Source: Xiphydria camelus
Taxonomy: Eukaryota; Arthropoda; Insecta; Hymenoptera; Xiphydriidae
Assembly (NCBI GenBank): GCA_963678675.1
Contig: OY783192.1
Coordinates: 5,404,001 to 5,468,000 of the forward strand
Direction: 5' to 3'
DNA length: 64,000 bases
The position numbers were made by a program, and so were the translations under genes. The first letter of the stretch is position 1, and every line of letters begins with the position of its first letter. The notes beneath the pieces are model-generated. The model worked only from the letters and a program-made list of their open reading frames with translations, had not been told where the DNA came from and did no database searches. Below, piece after piece: positions 1-10,241 of this stretch.

Positions 1-61
1 CACCATCCGTCGGTATACGTTCACAAGCCTGCCAACCCGCCCTGCCAACCCGCCTTAGTAG

Positions 62-180
62 TGTCGATTTTTTTTTCATACCCTACCGGGACTCGAACCT
101 GCGATCTTTAGGATGAGCTGCTTCGAAACTGGGAATGCTTCGCACTCTACCAATTGAGCCACCGACTCTTCAAGCGGTGT
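62..180 (-). repeat. tRNA-derived SINE, copy 1
   Basis: Read on the minus strand this carries a pol III A box (TGGCTCAATTGGTAGAG) and a B box (GGTTCGAGTCC) at tRNA-like spacing, then an A-rich run. The outer strands do not pair as an acceptor stem and the anticodon region is too long, so it is a tRNA-derived repeat rather than a working tRNA. A second copy at 17386-17530 has the same boxes, the same A run and the same following CGACA-rich segment, in the same orientation. Confidence 0.55.
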
Positions 181-235
181 CGGTCGACTCTAGTTATGTA
201 TAGAAACCAGACATGACAATGACTGCTCTCAAGGG

Positions 236-372
236 TTCTTCTCATTAAATTTTATAAAGTAATTTGATACTTTCTTTTTCAAAATAGTAGCGATTATGAT
301 AACTAATCATTCATTATTTATGGAATAATTCGGTACAATTTGCACTGTTTGAAACACCATTATTATATCAAT
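236..372 (+). repeat. AT-rich module shared with 17.7 kb
   Basis: This stretch recurs nearly unchanged at 17699-17840 (shared cores include TTTGATACTTTCTTTTTC and CAATTTGCACTGTTTGAAAC). In both places it lies beside the tRNA-derived SINE, so the two modules probably belong to one larger repeat. No coding potential or terminal inverted repeat is visible. Confidence 0.6.
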
Positions 373-891
373 TTTGTAATTTTTTATTCAAAAATTTTAT
401 GAAGACAGTGCATTCACGATAAATTTACGAAGTATTTGCACGTCGTTAACACGTTCCGTGCCGGACCGATTTTTGAAGACTTTCCGTTCAGGCCGCGTGG
501 GGCGTATACGACTTAATCTATTATAGTATTATTAGGTTATGCATGTATAAACAGATTTTATAACGCAGAACTTGAGATAACTTTATTCCTGGGAACTACA
601 TTTTTATTCTATAAGCTCTTTATAAGAGAGTACACTGTTGTAGTTATAGGATGATTATAAAATCCTTTCATACTTATTGTGTAATGTGTTTACTTCTGCG
701 TAAAGTAACAATCTTATTACTTTTCTTAAGGAACCTCAATACAACTGTTTATATAATTTCCATTACAACTAACTTTTAACGTCGCTAATACAATAGCTAT
801 GCAGCTGTATTACAATTTGTATAAGATTCTTTTAAAATAATTTTATAAGGGTTATATAAGACGTTATGCAATTGTTACAAAATTTGTAGAC
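373..891. other. AT-rich DNA, no gene seen
   Basis: Continues the degenerate repeat that adjoins the SINE; the TAAATTTACGAAGT motif near 420 recurs near 18205. No open reading frame, exon-like signal or RNA gene is recognisable. Confidence 0.5.
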
Positions 892-1149
892 TAAGGGCCG
901 GTTTTACCAACACGGTATAAACGCCGTATAGCGCTATACTGAGAATAACCAGTACGCAAGCGTTTTACCACGATGGTATAAGTCTGGAATAGGATAAACT
1001 TTGGAATAAATGCAGGGATAGCTTATCCGGCAGTTTCAGCGCTGGATAAGCTAGCTATCCTCGGGATAACCTAACTTTTTGTTTGCGTCTTTATTATTCC
1101 GTGACAGAATCACAACCGTGACAGAATCATATTAATTGTTATTAGTTGT

Positions 1150-1517
1150 GAAATAGAGTTGATTGATGTGCCAGTTGTCAAATCATCATCTGATGATGAA
1201 ATTGACGTCTTACAAAGAATGAGAAATCCTAGGAAAATACGTGCCCGGTAAGTAAATAAAGGATACCTATACCTACTAATTTATAACCAATATCTAATGC
1301 AAAACTATTCCAGAGTTGACTATTTCGAAGAATACAATGGTTGTAGAATTCTTCACTTGATTTCGTTTGGAAAAACAAACCTGTCAGAGATTATTGGGAC
1401 AAATACGACATCGCATTGCTTCGAGGTCGCCAAGAAATGCAGCAATTCAGCCAGCAACAAAATTATTACCGACTTTAAGATTTCTTGCTTCGGGATCAAT
1501 GCTAATTACTGTAGGTA
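1150..1517 (+). pseudogene. Harbinger transposase N-terminal remnant
   Basis: Two exons are visible. The first ends at 1247 before GTAAGT and encodes an acidic stretch followed by a basic RNPRKIRAR segment. The second starts after CAG at 1314 and begins VDYFEEYN, a typical Harbinger transposase start. A frameshift follows near 1345 and a TGA lies near 1357; the other frame then continues with EKQTCQRLLGQIRHRI and ends in a LLPTLRFLASGSMLITVGN block, the alpha-helical part that precedes the DDE core in this family. The catalytic core is missing. It is broken and truncated. Confidence 0.6.
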
Positions 1518-1552
1518 ATCGTTTTTATCATAATGTTAAAACTTTTAATTAG

Positions 1553-1726
1553 TCATTATTATATGCCGCCACCTCTGCAACCTCCAACGACTCCTAACAT
1601 CGCGAGGAGAGCTAGTTTACAGGGCTACAAGTTCATCGATCGGCATAAACCGCCACTGATCTCCCAGAAATCAATGGGCGACATACTGAAAAACATCAAC
1701 AAAGTCAAAATGAAACTCGTCACAAG
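1553..1726 (+). CDS. MTFR1-family protein, penultimate exon
   Basis: The exon lies between an AG acceptor at 1551-1552 and a GTACGA donor at 1727. It encodes a proline-rich start (MPPPLQPPTTPN), a basic segment and the helix MGDILKNINKVKMKLVTR. This matches the C-terminal pattern of mitochondrial fission regulator proteins, which carry a short 'LKDMNKVKLR' helix after a proline-rich tract; those proteins act at mitochondria and promote fission. It splices in phase to the exon at 1858. Upstream exons are not seen in the window, so the gene is either partial here or a captured fragment. Confidence 0.5.
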
Positions 1727-1857
1727 GTACGATTAAACAATTTTATCGCGGTAAACTTTTTATTCGCCAGGAACAAAGAGGAGTTTCGCATTGTCAGAAT
1801 GTCGTGGCTGCGAAAGATTGATTTTGTTCACAGTGGGCTTTTAAACGTGTTTTTCAG

Positions 1858-2005
1858 ATCGCCGGGTGGGAGACCTTTGCGAGCCAAACAAGAAAATAGA
1901 TCTTACAACGACCTTCAAGAGATCTTACGGAAACGATATATCGCAATGCAATCGCCGGACAGTAGAAATTCCAACGCGACGTTGACGTTCAATGATTCGT
2001 TCTAG
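1858..2005 (+). CDS. MTFR1-family protein, last exon
   Basis: It begins after a TTTTTCAG acceptor. Joining 1726 to 1858 restores an arginine codon and gives KLVTR-SPGGRPLRAKQ, then a helix YNDLQEILRKRYIAM and a Ser/Asn-rich tail ending at TAG (2003-2005). In vertebrate MTFR1 and MTFR2 a similar Leu/Lys/Arg helix follows the 'NKVKLR' block (family knowledge). The reading frame is intact over both exons although transposase debris lies just upstream. Whether it is still transcribed cannot be judged from sequence alone. Confidence 0.5.
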
Positions 2006-2957
2006 ATTAAGAACTCGATGATGCTCAAGTTCTCTAGGTCGCAGCATTTTCGCATCGGTCGGTGCTCCGAGGAACGGCTATTGTAGCCTTCCTTTCTACG
2101 CGTGCGATTGAATCATGATTATAATTTTATCTAAGTCAGAGCTCTGGAGAATCAAAATTAATAGATCTCTCTTCTTTTTTTCTATAAATGAGTCTTTCCT
2201 TGCTAGGTAATTTCGCGCGACACATTTTAATTATAGTTCTTTTTTAATAGGAGAATAGAAGCTCATAGAAACGTCGGGAAAATTTTGTTTTCTCTCTTCG
2301 CTCTTTTACTCGGAAAATGCAAGTTTAAATTTAAAATTTACGCACGCGGGTCTCTAATCGCGAGAATCTCAACGGTATCCAATAATATCAACCAAAGAAG
2401 TCATCTACCATTGCATTGTCTTCTATAAGTAACATTTAAATTTATCTAGGTAGACATTATACCTTTCTTCAATTCGCGTGATTGCAGAGTTTTCAGGAGC
2501 AGAAGTGATACATCCGTCGTACGATGTAGAATATGAAGAAATTTTAGATTTGCATTGATACACTTTTGTAAGATACCTCGGCATTAGACATCAAGTCGTA
2601 CAACGCTCTTTGTATACTTTTTAGACAGGGTCGCGTATACTTAAAAAAACGATAACATTGTACCGCTCTATGTAATCTCAGAGTAATGTCACCGCGTGAT
2701 AAATCTTAAGTTGTAGCGATTTAAAAGTTTATAGATTTTAGAATATATTTTGTCCGATACGAGATTTGGATCAAATGGTGCAATTTTACGTTGTAATTAC
2801 TATTATTGTGTGACGACCCTTATAGTTTTTTGAGACTGAACACATTCTTGTTGGTGAGATATCGAAGGTTTGGACGTGTTTTGTACCTGATGCTTTTATC
2901 GACGACTCGAAAATAAAAGTTATTGTAACGAAAATATAAATATATTGTTATAGATAT
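2006..2957 (+). other. Probable 3' UTR and downstream DNA of the MTFR1-like gene
   Basis: AT-rich, without open frames. An AATAAA lies near 2911 (within GAAAATAAAAGTT), about 900 bases after the stop and shortly before the inverted Harbinger end begins. A 3' UTR is inferred from position and signal only. Confidence 0.35.
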
Positions 2958-3410
2958 CTTTTATTTACCGGGCACGTATTTTCTTTGGATTTCTGATTCT
3001 TGGTAATACGTCAATGTCATCATCAGATGATGATTAAAAAACTGGTACATCAATCAACTATTTCAAAATTAATAACAATTTACCACAACGATCAGGTTAT
3101 GATTATGTCATGAAAGAATAAAGACGTCAAAAACAAAAAGTTAGGTTATACTGAGAATAACAACTCCGAATTTCATTTATCGCGCCGGAACAGCTGTCAA
3201 AACGACCAAATGTCATGCGCAGTACGTACTTCTTACTACCAACCTAAAAATAATTTTAGATGGCCAACGCTTATACCTGGAATAGTTATCCCAGGCAAAC
3301 TTGGAGCTGGTAAAACGCCTGCGCTTTATACCAGGTATAAAGAAGAGTATAAATTTATCCTCGGTATACTTATTCTAGGTATAACTTGGCTTTGGTAAAA
3401 CTGGCCCTTA

Positions 3411-4770
3411 GAGTATTTCTTTGTCCTATAATATGAGTTGTAAGAACGTCTATACAACATCATTACAGAGACCCCTCTATTTTACGACAAAATTGTCGTA
3501 TTGAGACGCTTTAAAAAATAAAGCTGTTCTTCAAGCGGCGCTATATGATAGTTATGAAATCATATCGATCTTTTAGAGGTCTATTTTGCTAGTTGGGAGG
3601 TTGATCACGCCTTCGGAGGCTTTGGTGGCGGGACGGTGACTACTCGACTGAACTCCCGAGCCGGAATCGGTTGGCGAGGTGGATCACGTGCAAGGTCCAG
3701 CTCCAGACCGAGAAGTTCGTTGAGAATCGTATAGTTCCCGGAGCTCCCTCTCGTGCTCTCCACTCGTGCTTTCACTCGTTCAGCATCCTCTCTTATCGGG
3801 AGTCGAGGAGTTGCTTTCCCTCCTCGTGGATCCAGTGTGTCGGCATCTCCAGTGTGTGAGGTCCAGCGTCAGCCCGGGAAGTCTATCGAGGATTTCATGA
3901 ATCCCAGCCGGGCATCCTCTACCGCAGTTAAGAAGATCCTGAATCGACGGTCCTTGTCCACTCTTCAAATTCACATCGATTTGTAACAATTTTACATGGA
4001 ATCTGGATATACACTGAAATTAAACTCTGGATAATGTCCACGCGAATTAGAATCGACTATACTCAGAGAAATATCTGTTTGAAAGAACTACAATTTCACC
4101 AGAAATCTCTTCTGAACAATAAGATTCTGGTTATAGTAACAAGAGATTGAGATTACGTCAACCAGGTCAATCTGCAGCATGGTCGACAGATGTCCCCAAC
4201 CTTTTTTATATAGTTAACACGACTGGTGCAGTAATATCATTCATCTACTATGCTAATTAATGATAGAGAATTGGAATAGGCCGTTATTGTATGTATATTT
4301 TTACATTTTTCCCCATTCAGAAATAAAATTAAGCTTAAGTGAACATTAGTGGCTCGTTTTATTTTATATTCATGCGGTGTAATATAATAAGCATATTAAT
4401 GCATTTATCATTATATAATTAATATTTAATACGAACACTGATTGATATTTTTGCCATTGAAGTACTGCTTAAAAAGTAAAGTTATAGAATGACCTGTTTA
4501 TCGTACGAACAGACTAAACATTTTCCATGTCCATGATTGAGCTGTTTGAAATATTCTAAATTCTATGTCTTATTTTGAGTGGAGGGGACAATTTCAGTAC
4601 TAGGATGACTATTTCATACCTGCAGAAGCGATTCTCGGAATTTCAACGCTACCCTTATTGGCTGGAGTGGGAATTCAGTACTAGAACGCCTAAACGATTA
4701 CCCTTACGATGCGATCGACGACTTTGACGACAATTTGATGATTCAAATTTCGACTCGGGTATGCACGAGC
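3411..4770. other. Unassigned DNA, no supported gene
   Basis: Mostly AT-rich, with a less AT-rich island at 3590-3990. That island holds short overlapping frames on both strands (a plus frame at 3753-3986, a minus frame at 3780-3989) with no recognisable domain. It may be an old retroelement fragment, but nothing in it decides this. Two copies of TTCAGTACTAG lie at about 4593 and 4675. Confidence 0.4.
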
Positions 4771-4773
4771 GGA

Positions 4774-5010
4774 TTTTAACTCTAAGCGTGGAAGCGTGGG
4801 AAACTGATGAAATTAAATTAATTAGCACGAGGAATTAGATGTGATGGAGTAAACGAATAGATTATAACTTGTTCGTAAACGCATTTCGGCAAACATTTGA
4901 CTGACAATTCTAAAATCATCGAAACCTTTTCGGTTCTACGTTCATTCCATCACATCTGATTCCTCGAGCTAATTAATTTAATCCCATCAATTTCTCACGT
5001 TTAGAATTAA
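4774..5010. mobile_element. Foldback element with ~70-bp arms
   Basis: The left arm (4774-4847) and the right arm (4944-5010) are inverted copies. Matching parts include AAATTAAATTAATTAGC and GGAATTAGATGTGATGG against their complements. The centre is anonymous AT-rich DNA. It abuts the next palindrome. Confidence 0.6.
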
Positions 5011-5242
5011 AAAAAAAACAAAACGTGTGACCGCCACACGCGGAAGAAGTGAAACTTCGATACCAGTTTCTCTGAATTTGATTCCGATGGTATTAATTTC
5101 AATTGGCTCTATACAAGTCCTCTACAATGCTTCTTCGTAGGGCCAATTGAAACTAATACCACCGGAATCAAATTCAGAGAAACTGGTATCGAAGTTTCAC
5201 TTCTTCCGCGTGTGGCGGCCACACGTTTTGTTTGTTTTTTTT
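5009..5242. mobile_element. Near-perfect palindrome, ~100-bp arms
   Basis: The arms 5009-5111 and 5141-5242 are almost perfect inverted copies: CGTGTGACCGCCACACGCGG and GAAACTTCGATACCAG on the left, their complements on the right. The loop is about 30 bases. The outer tips are A-rich and T-rich. It is a MITE by structure; no duplication of the target site could be fixed because the tips are homopolymeric. Confidence 0.7.
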
Positions 5243-5317
5243 CTTATTTTCATCCAAGGAACCCATCCTTGAAGTTTGTCGCAATATTAAAGAATCACCC
5301 AGTATATTTACTTACTT

Positions 5318-5393
5318 GGTCTAACAAAATATTTTTTCCGCCATAATCAAGTATACACTTATTAATTGGAAATAAACCCTTTTCTCAGTGTAC
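5318..5393 (-). repeat. Solo end of a CACTGAG-type MITE
   Basis: One arm only: it ends in CCCTTTTCTCAGTGTA and contains TTTTTTCCGCCATAATCAAGTATACA. The same arm occurs at 36530-36584 within the full element 36375-36584. The opposite arm is not present nearby. Confidence 0.5.
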
Positions 5394-5918
5394 GAAGTAA
5401 CTTTGATCGAACGAACGAAGTATTCACTAAACTGACAAATTTCTAGAAAATCATAAACGGAATCAAGGAATTTTACTTCCAAATTTGACAGTGATAAAAC
5501 ATTCATCGCTGTTTCTCAGAATTTCACATACATTACAAATTCTATTATAGTGCACATTATAGTGCACGCACTTCGGGTGGTACGTTTCGGCAAACGAGGA
5601 CTGCTTATGTATTCGCAGTCCTGTACCTTTCTCGGAAGGCTAATTACCGAACGAATTGTAATGAACCACTTCTCGCAGATACCGCTATATTTCGAAGGCA
5701 TTCGAAATGCATTCAGCTTTGTAAAGGAGAGAAATGACGACTTCAATAGATAACCGAATATTTCGGCAAAGGTTCATTCCGATTCGTCCAGTAATTAACC
5801 CTTTCAGGAAAGGTGCGGGACTGCGAACTCATTAGCGGCCTGGATTCGCTGAAATGTACTGCTTCGCTGATGGCGAGATGAACCCTAGTTTGACGAAGTA
5901 TTTATGATCGCGATGCTA

Positions 5919-6460
5919 TTGGGTTGGAAAATAAGTTCGTAGCGTTTTCTTTTCTTTTCTTTCATTTTACAACGATTTGTTTGCTGTCCCGCAAAGTGTT
6001 TATATTCATTCGAAAGAGCTCTTTCTGATCTACAAAACTGTTATAATTGTTTATTCGAATAACAATTTTTTATTATTTTTCAGGCTTAGAAATGGAATAT
6101 CCAGGAGGAAAAAATCAGAATTTTCGACATCTTTTTTATCAAAGACTCACCTATAACACCTTTTCCGTATACGGCAGTTTTTTAACCTCGATGAAAAGCA
6201 AAGAAAAGCAGATATCGAAACTGCTGATTTTTGCCCCCTGGATATTCCATTTCTAAGCCAGAAAAATAATAAAAAATTTAATTATTCGAAATAACAATTA
6301 TAACAGTTTTGTAGAGCAGAAAGAGCTCTTTCGAGTACATATAAACATATTGCCAAACAACAAAATAGATCAATGTAAAATAAAAGAAAACATAATTGTG
6401 CGACGGAACAGTCTCGGCGACGCGAGTATCGGCCACTTGAGCATGCCGGTCGCGGGAGTA
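5919..6460 (+). mobile_element. Truncated mariner element
   Basis: After a TA dinucleotide it starts TTGGGTTGGAAAATAAGTTC, the terminal inverted repeat style of mariner elements. The subterminal segment AAGTGTTTATATTCATTCGAAAGAGCTC reappears inverted near 6325-6355. The matching right tip is missing, replaced by unrelated GC-richer DNA from about 6395. No transposase frame remains. Confidence 0.55.
6011..6333. mobile_element. Palindromic core inside the mariner remnant
   Basis: Left and right arms run inward from CGAAAGAGCTCTTTCTG and from its complement, passing through TTATTATTTTTCAGGCTTAG and ATGGAATATCCAGG. The arms are about 110 bases. The core (6115-6220) is unique. It may be a foldback derivative of the same mariner or a separate insertion. 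Confidence 0.55.
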
Positions 6461-6469
6461 TAATATAAC

Positions 6470-7049
6470 TCTCCAAAAAAGATTTGAAATCAATTAAGAT
6501 CGCCATGTTCAAGATTTATGTATAAGAAGTAAAAGGCATCATTTGAAAGGAAAATTATTGTAACTCGTTACTAAAAAATTCGACTAAAAAAATTTAGGTA
6601 TAAACAAATTTTCATAAAAAAGAACTTGCCGCGTTTAAGTTTTCATATTTTGTCCACTATACCGAATAATTTGCAGTGCTTGGACGGTGCTAGAGTGATT
6701 CATAAATTGCACTGCCGAAGTCAAATTCAGAGAAATTCAGAAGGCCCCCGCCTGATCGGTTTCTCGTGCGACGTTCGGTATACTGGTGGTATCATATAAG
6801 TGTATGAATTTATTTAAAATCTCTCATAAGTGCATAAACATCGAATGTTATTCTCTGTAAATTTTTTATTTTGAAGGAAAAAACGCGGCAAGTTCTTTTT
6901 TATGAAAATTTGTTTATACCTAAATTTTTTTAGTCGAATTTTTTAGTAACGAGTTACAATAATTTTCCTTTCAAATGATGCCTTTTACTTTTTATACATA
7001 AATCTTGAACATGGCGATCTTAATTGATTTCAAATCTTTTTTGGAGAGT
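6470..7049. mobile_element. Foldback element, ~165-bp near-identical arms
   Basis: The left arm 6470-6635 begins CTCTCCAAAAAAGATTTG and ends AACTTGCCGCGTTT; the right arm 6881-7049 is its inverted copy with only a few differences. The 245-base centre has no open frame. Such long, little-diverged arms suggest fairly recent formation. Confidence 0.7.
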
Positions 7050-7525
7050 ATTTTACGTATCAATTTTTGTTGGCACTGAATGAACATGCCGCCTTTTTTT
7101 TACAGAGAATCTGTTTTTGTGGGGGGATTTCATTACTTTTTGGAATTTATTCATGAGGAGAATACGTACCTATATCCGCGGATGCACCTGTACGAGATGA
7201 CATGTCAGAAAATCATGAGTCTTCATGAAAATCTTCTAACCTACTCGTTCTGCTGTAATACTTAATGAAATAAAAGTGAGGTACATGTACACTTCACGTT
7301 TGACAGGTCGGTATATAAATTCGAACTTGGGATAGTATAATACGAAAGAGGAAATATATCACAATATATATATGGAATTTGTATCACGTCTTAAACCTTT
7401 TGAAAAATAAATTTCAACGTTAGAGTCCCCATTCCGCCCCGGTCTCCCCTACCTATAGATTGTTTGCGATCTCGAGAGGGCGGCGAGCGGAAGTGCCGCC
7501 TGGTTATAGAATTACGTTATCGCGC
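7050..7525. other. No gene; isolated pogo-like tip near 7.43 kb
   Basis: A short frame at 7080-7265 has no recognisable domain. At about 7424-7450 the sequence CCCATTCCGCCCCGGTCTCC resembles the ends of the pogo-like element at 9.9-10.6 kb. Confidence 0.35.
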
Positions 7526-7589
7526 GCTGAGAGAAAAATATAGTAGACATGACTAAATCGGCGGTTACGGGTGGGGGAATGCAGATTTA

Positions 7590-7715
7590 GGGCTGGTTTT
7601 ACCAACACGGTATAAACGCGGTATAGCGCTATACTGAGAATAACCAGCAATAAGCCTTATGGTTATTCTCAGTATAGCGCTATACCGCGTTTATACCTGT
7701 TGGTAAAACCGGCCG
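7590..7715. mobile_element. Harbinger MITE with TTA duplications
   Basis: This 126-base near-perfect hairpin runs from GGGCTGGTTTTACCAAC to its inverted counterpart and is flanked by TTA at 7587-7589 and 7716-7718. Its arm matches the first ~58 bases of the larger Harbinger element at 895 (including CGGTATAGCGCTATACTGAG). It is a non-autonomous relative of that element. Confidence 0.8.
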
Positions 7716-7722
7716 TTAGTTT

Positions 7723-7950
7723 CACTGAGAAAAAAATTTGCTCGATCGAAGTAAACGTGCTTTTGGATAGGCCTAAAAGAGTACATTTATTCGATTGAAA
7801 CGAATATCGATTTGATTCAAATAATATTTAATTAAATCAATTTGATTTATATCCGTCCAATCGATATTCATTCTACTCGAATAAATGTGCTCTTATGACT
7901 ATTCAAAAATACGTTTACTTCGATCAAGTAGGTAAATTTTTTCCTCAGTG
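7723..7950. mobile_element. CACTGAG-tipped palindromic MITE
   Basis: Tips are CACTGAGAAAAAAATT and TTTTTCCTCAGTG. The arms read inward through CGATCGAAGTAAACGTGC and CATTTATTCGATTGAAACG. It is the same arm group as 60044-60270 and sits inside the element 7526-8118. Confidence 0.7.
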
Positions 7951-8128
7951 TATACACTGGAAAAATAGGTAATTGATTCGAATGAACTACAGTCTGTTTC
8001 CTTCAAATAGGTAGCTGTCAATCGTTATAACCAAATTTATCAGTGGGGGCAACTAATTCTGCATCCCCCAGCCATAAACACAGATTTAATTGAACTTACC
8101 ATTTTTTTCTTTCAGTGCGGTATATCAT

Positions 8129-8372
8129 AAAGGTCTGGTTGAATACGAACCTAATAAAAAAATTGATTTGAGAAAAATAGGAATTTATTCACATCGAACG
8201 AAAATCCATTTGAATTAGATAAATGTTCGACTAGGTTTTTATTCGATTAAAAAGATACCTATACAAAACATTTATTTCATTCAAATAGACTTTTGTTCGA
8301 TGTGAATAAATTCCTATTGATCTTAAATAAATTCTTCTATTATAGGGTCGTATTCAACCAAACCTTTTCCCT
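8129..8372. mobile_element. Palindromic MITE of the AAAGGTCT group
   Basis: Left end AAAGGTCTGGTTGAATACGA, right end its complement before TTTTCCC. The interior arms share AGGAATTTATTCACATCGAA and ATTCAAATAGACTTTTGTTC with copies at 15347-15597 and 51210-51469. It directly follows the element ending at 8118. Confidence 0.7.
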
Positions 8373-8405
8373 TGGCATACTTATACGGAGTTTAGAGCGA
8401 GGAAA

Positions 8406-8515
8406 CCCAGCGAGGGATGGATCGTCGATCGACGTAGAAACGACGCCGTATTGACATCGATCGAAATCGAAATGACGTCATATCGACGTCGATCGACAAT
8501 CCATGTCTCACTGGG
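8406..8515. mobile_element. Small MITE with CCCAG tips
   Basis: The 110-base inverted repeat has ends CCCAGCGAGGGATGGATCG and (inverted) CCCAGTGAGACATGGATTG, then CGATCGACGT on both sides. The middle includes a TGACGTCA palindrome, a CRE-like octamer, perhaps by chance. Confidence 0.6.
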
Positions 8516-9890
8516 AAATGATTTTTTTTAACGACATTCGATATACTGTAAGTAACAGGAACCATATCAGTGCAGAGGGAACTGAGAACCTTTGCTGTAA
8601 TAATAATATTTCCTTGCCGACCGTAATGATAATGATCCATACGCGCAGCCACCACCTAATTCTCCAACGCACGCATCCGAAATTCCGATAAATTATTTTC
8701 GTGGCCTTCCCAATTTGGCGCCTCCCGCTTCGACACGCCCGCGTCTTTTTAATTTCAAGAGTTTATGGGATTTTTCTGCCACTTCGGCGCCCACGCAGCG
8801 CGAGTAAATATTTTGAGCTTCTTTCGCCGGTGCCAGAGAAGTGATCGTTTCGGTCAGCCCTCCGTCGATCGCTTATTTATTCATCATCGCGGATTGTGCG
8901 CGATAACCGTCCAGATCTTCCGCGAACGTTCTTTGATACGTAGATTTCCACTTCTTCGAATAACCAATTATTCGTGAGATTATTTAATTCGAAAAATTCC
9001 ATGCACCCTCGGATGTTGAACTTGCGAAGAGTGAAACGTTAAAACACCCAATAAACATCCACCCGTATGTTGTGTTCCTCCAGTTGATGCAAATATCTTC
9101 AGTGTTTGAAATGTCTTTATTCCAAATGTCGTAGCACACGAAATATAATTATACCAGAATGAAGAAAACGTTAAGAAGACAGGCGGACAGTTAGACGTGC
9201 GGATGGGTCTAGTTCGATATAAGTTCTCTGTAGGTTCTGTGTAAGTGTTCTTGGATAAAAAGTTCGGTCGCTTATATACATTTGATAACAATTGCTTTTA
9301 CTGGATGCGCGCGTGACTATGAATTAGACTATGATCAGGACAGTGAGTCTGGAGAAGTAGGTGGAATTTTCTAGAGGTACATATGTTGCCTTATCTAAGT
9401 TACATTCAAAGGTCGATCAGGAGTCGACAAAAAAACGAATCTAGGAACAATATTTGGAAGGAAATGATACTGGGCGGCATTCAATACGGATGATGATACG
9501 ATGCTAGGTGCCATTCAATAGAAATGATGATAAGATACTAGGTGGACTACGGAATTGGAGCATGGAAAGTTATGGTCACACAACAGTACAAACTCTTTGT
9601 TTTCTCTTTCTTTCTCGCTTCTCTTGCTCTTCGTGACGAGACTCGTCCGAGTCTCTTAAAAAATACTGTGGAATATAAGACTTATTTAATTTCGGTACAA
9701 TAAATCCTATACAATCCCGCATTTCTTACCTGAAGATTTTTATATCCAACGCGACAAAGTTTATTGCATAGGTATGCTTCTATTCCATTCCTTCTATACC
9801 TTTTCTAAGCTTCTTATCTCAAGTTTTTCTCCACTCTTTCCGGGATTGACTTTTTTTGCTACATTTTCAAACATTTTTTCACATAATATG
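8516..9890. other. No supported gene
   Basis: Short frames at 8765-8977 (plus) and 8980-9291 (minus) show no domain and no splice context. Between 9478 and 9545 two similar segments (CATTCAATACGGATGATGAT and CATTCAATAGAAATGATGAT) form a short direct repeat. Confidence 0.4.
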
Positions 9891-10241
9891 TAGGTGGGTG
9901 GCCCGTAGGCGGGGCAGAATGGGGTACGCGCGGTTATTAGACTTACATACTTCACAGACAAGTACTGATTCATCATCGTCACTGTCTATCCCCGCACAAG
10001 AATAATGAGCCCACTTTTTGCACTGAACGCATGAAATCCAACCTTCAGCTGAAGCTGAATATTGGTAATTGCAGTATAGACATAAAGCGTCTTCTTCCTC
10101 CTCAGACTCCTCTGAGCTTTCTTTAACGTCTTCTATTATCTTTAACTTTTTTGGTAAAGGCACCTTCCCTATTGCTATTTTCTGTTTTTGACCTGACAGA
10201 TTCCTTTTAACTTTCTTTTCCTGTGCCCCATTCCGCCCCAC
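9879..10241 (-). pseudogene. Transposase C-terminus with PHD-like finger
   Basis: The frame encodes a basic N-terminal part, an acidic run (SSEESEEEED), then CLYCNYQYSASAEGWISCVQ, CKKWAHYSCAG and a closing VCEVC. The spacing C-x2-C, C-x2-C, H-x2-C, C-x2-C is that of a PHD-type zinc finger. Fingers like this close many insect pogo/CENP-B-type transposases (family knowledge). The DDE core is missing, so this is an internally deleted element, not a host gene. Confidence 0.55.

Larger units (their letters stand above)
895..3407. mobile_element. PIF/Harbinger composite with opposed ends
   Basis: The left tip GGGCCGGTTTTACCAA and the right tip TTGGTAAAACTGGCCC are inverted repeats, flanked by TAA on the left and TTA on the right; 3-bp TWA duplications are typical of PIF/Harbinger. 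The inverted similarity continues inward: the segment around 1145-1260, coding for an acidic Ser-Asp-rich exon and ending at a GTAAGT donor, reappears inverted at about 2958-3060. Between the arms lie a transposase fragment (left) and two host-like exons resembling MTFR1. The non-identical flanking triplets (TAA and TTA) allow two separate insertions in opposite orientation instead of one element. Confidence 0.6.
7526..8118. mobile_element. MITE carrying two nested insertions
   Basis: The left tip CTGAGAGAAAAATATAGTAG runs on to GGGTGGGGGAATGCAGATTT. The right end, read inverted, is ACTGAAAGAAAAAAATGG and then GGCTGGGGGATGCAGAATT. Related sequence (ACTAAATTGGCGGTC) occurs in the element at 54312-54533. 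Inside lie a Harbinger MITE (7590-7715) and a CACTGAG MITE (7723-7950). Confidence 0.55.

Noticed and set aside
62..180. tRNA gene
   Set aside because: A and B boxes are good, but no acceptor-stem pairing and an overlong anticodon region; a second copy with the same flanks shows that it is a SINE.
5516..5753. Opposing 67- and 76-codon frames
   Set aside because: No domain, no conserved context; AT-rich chance frames.
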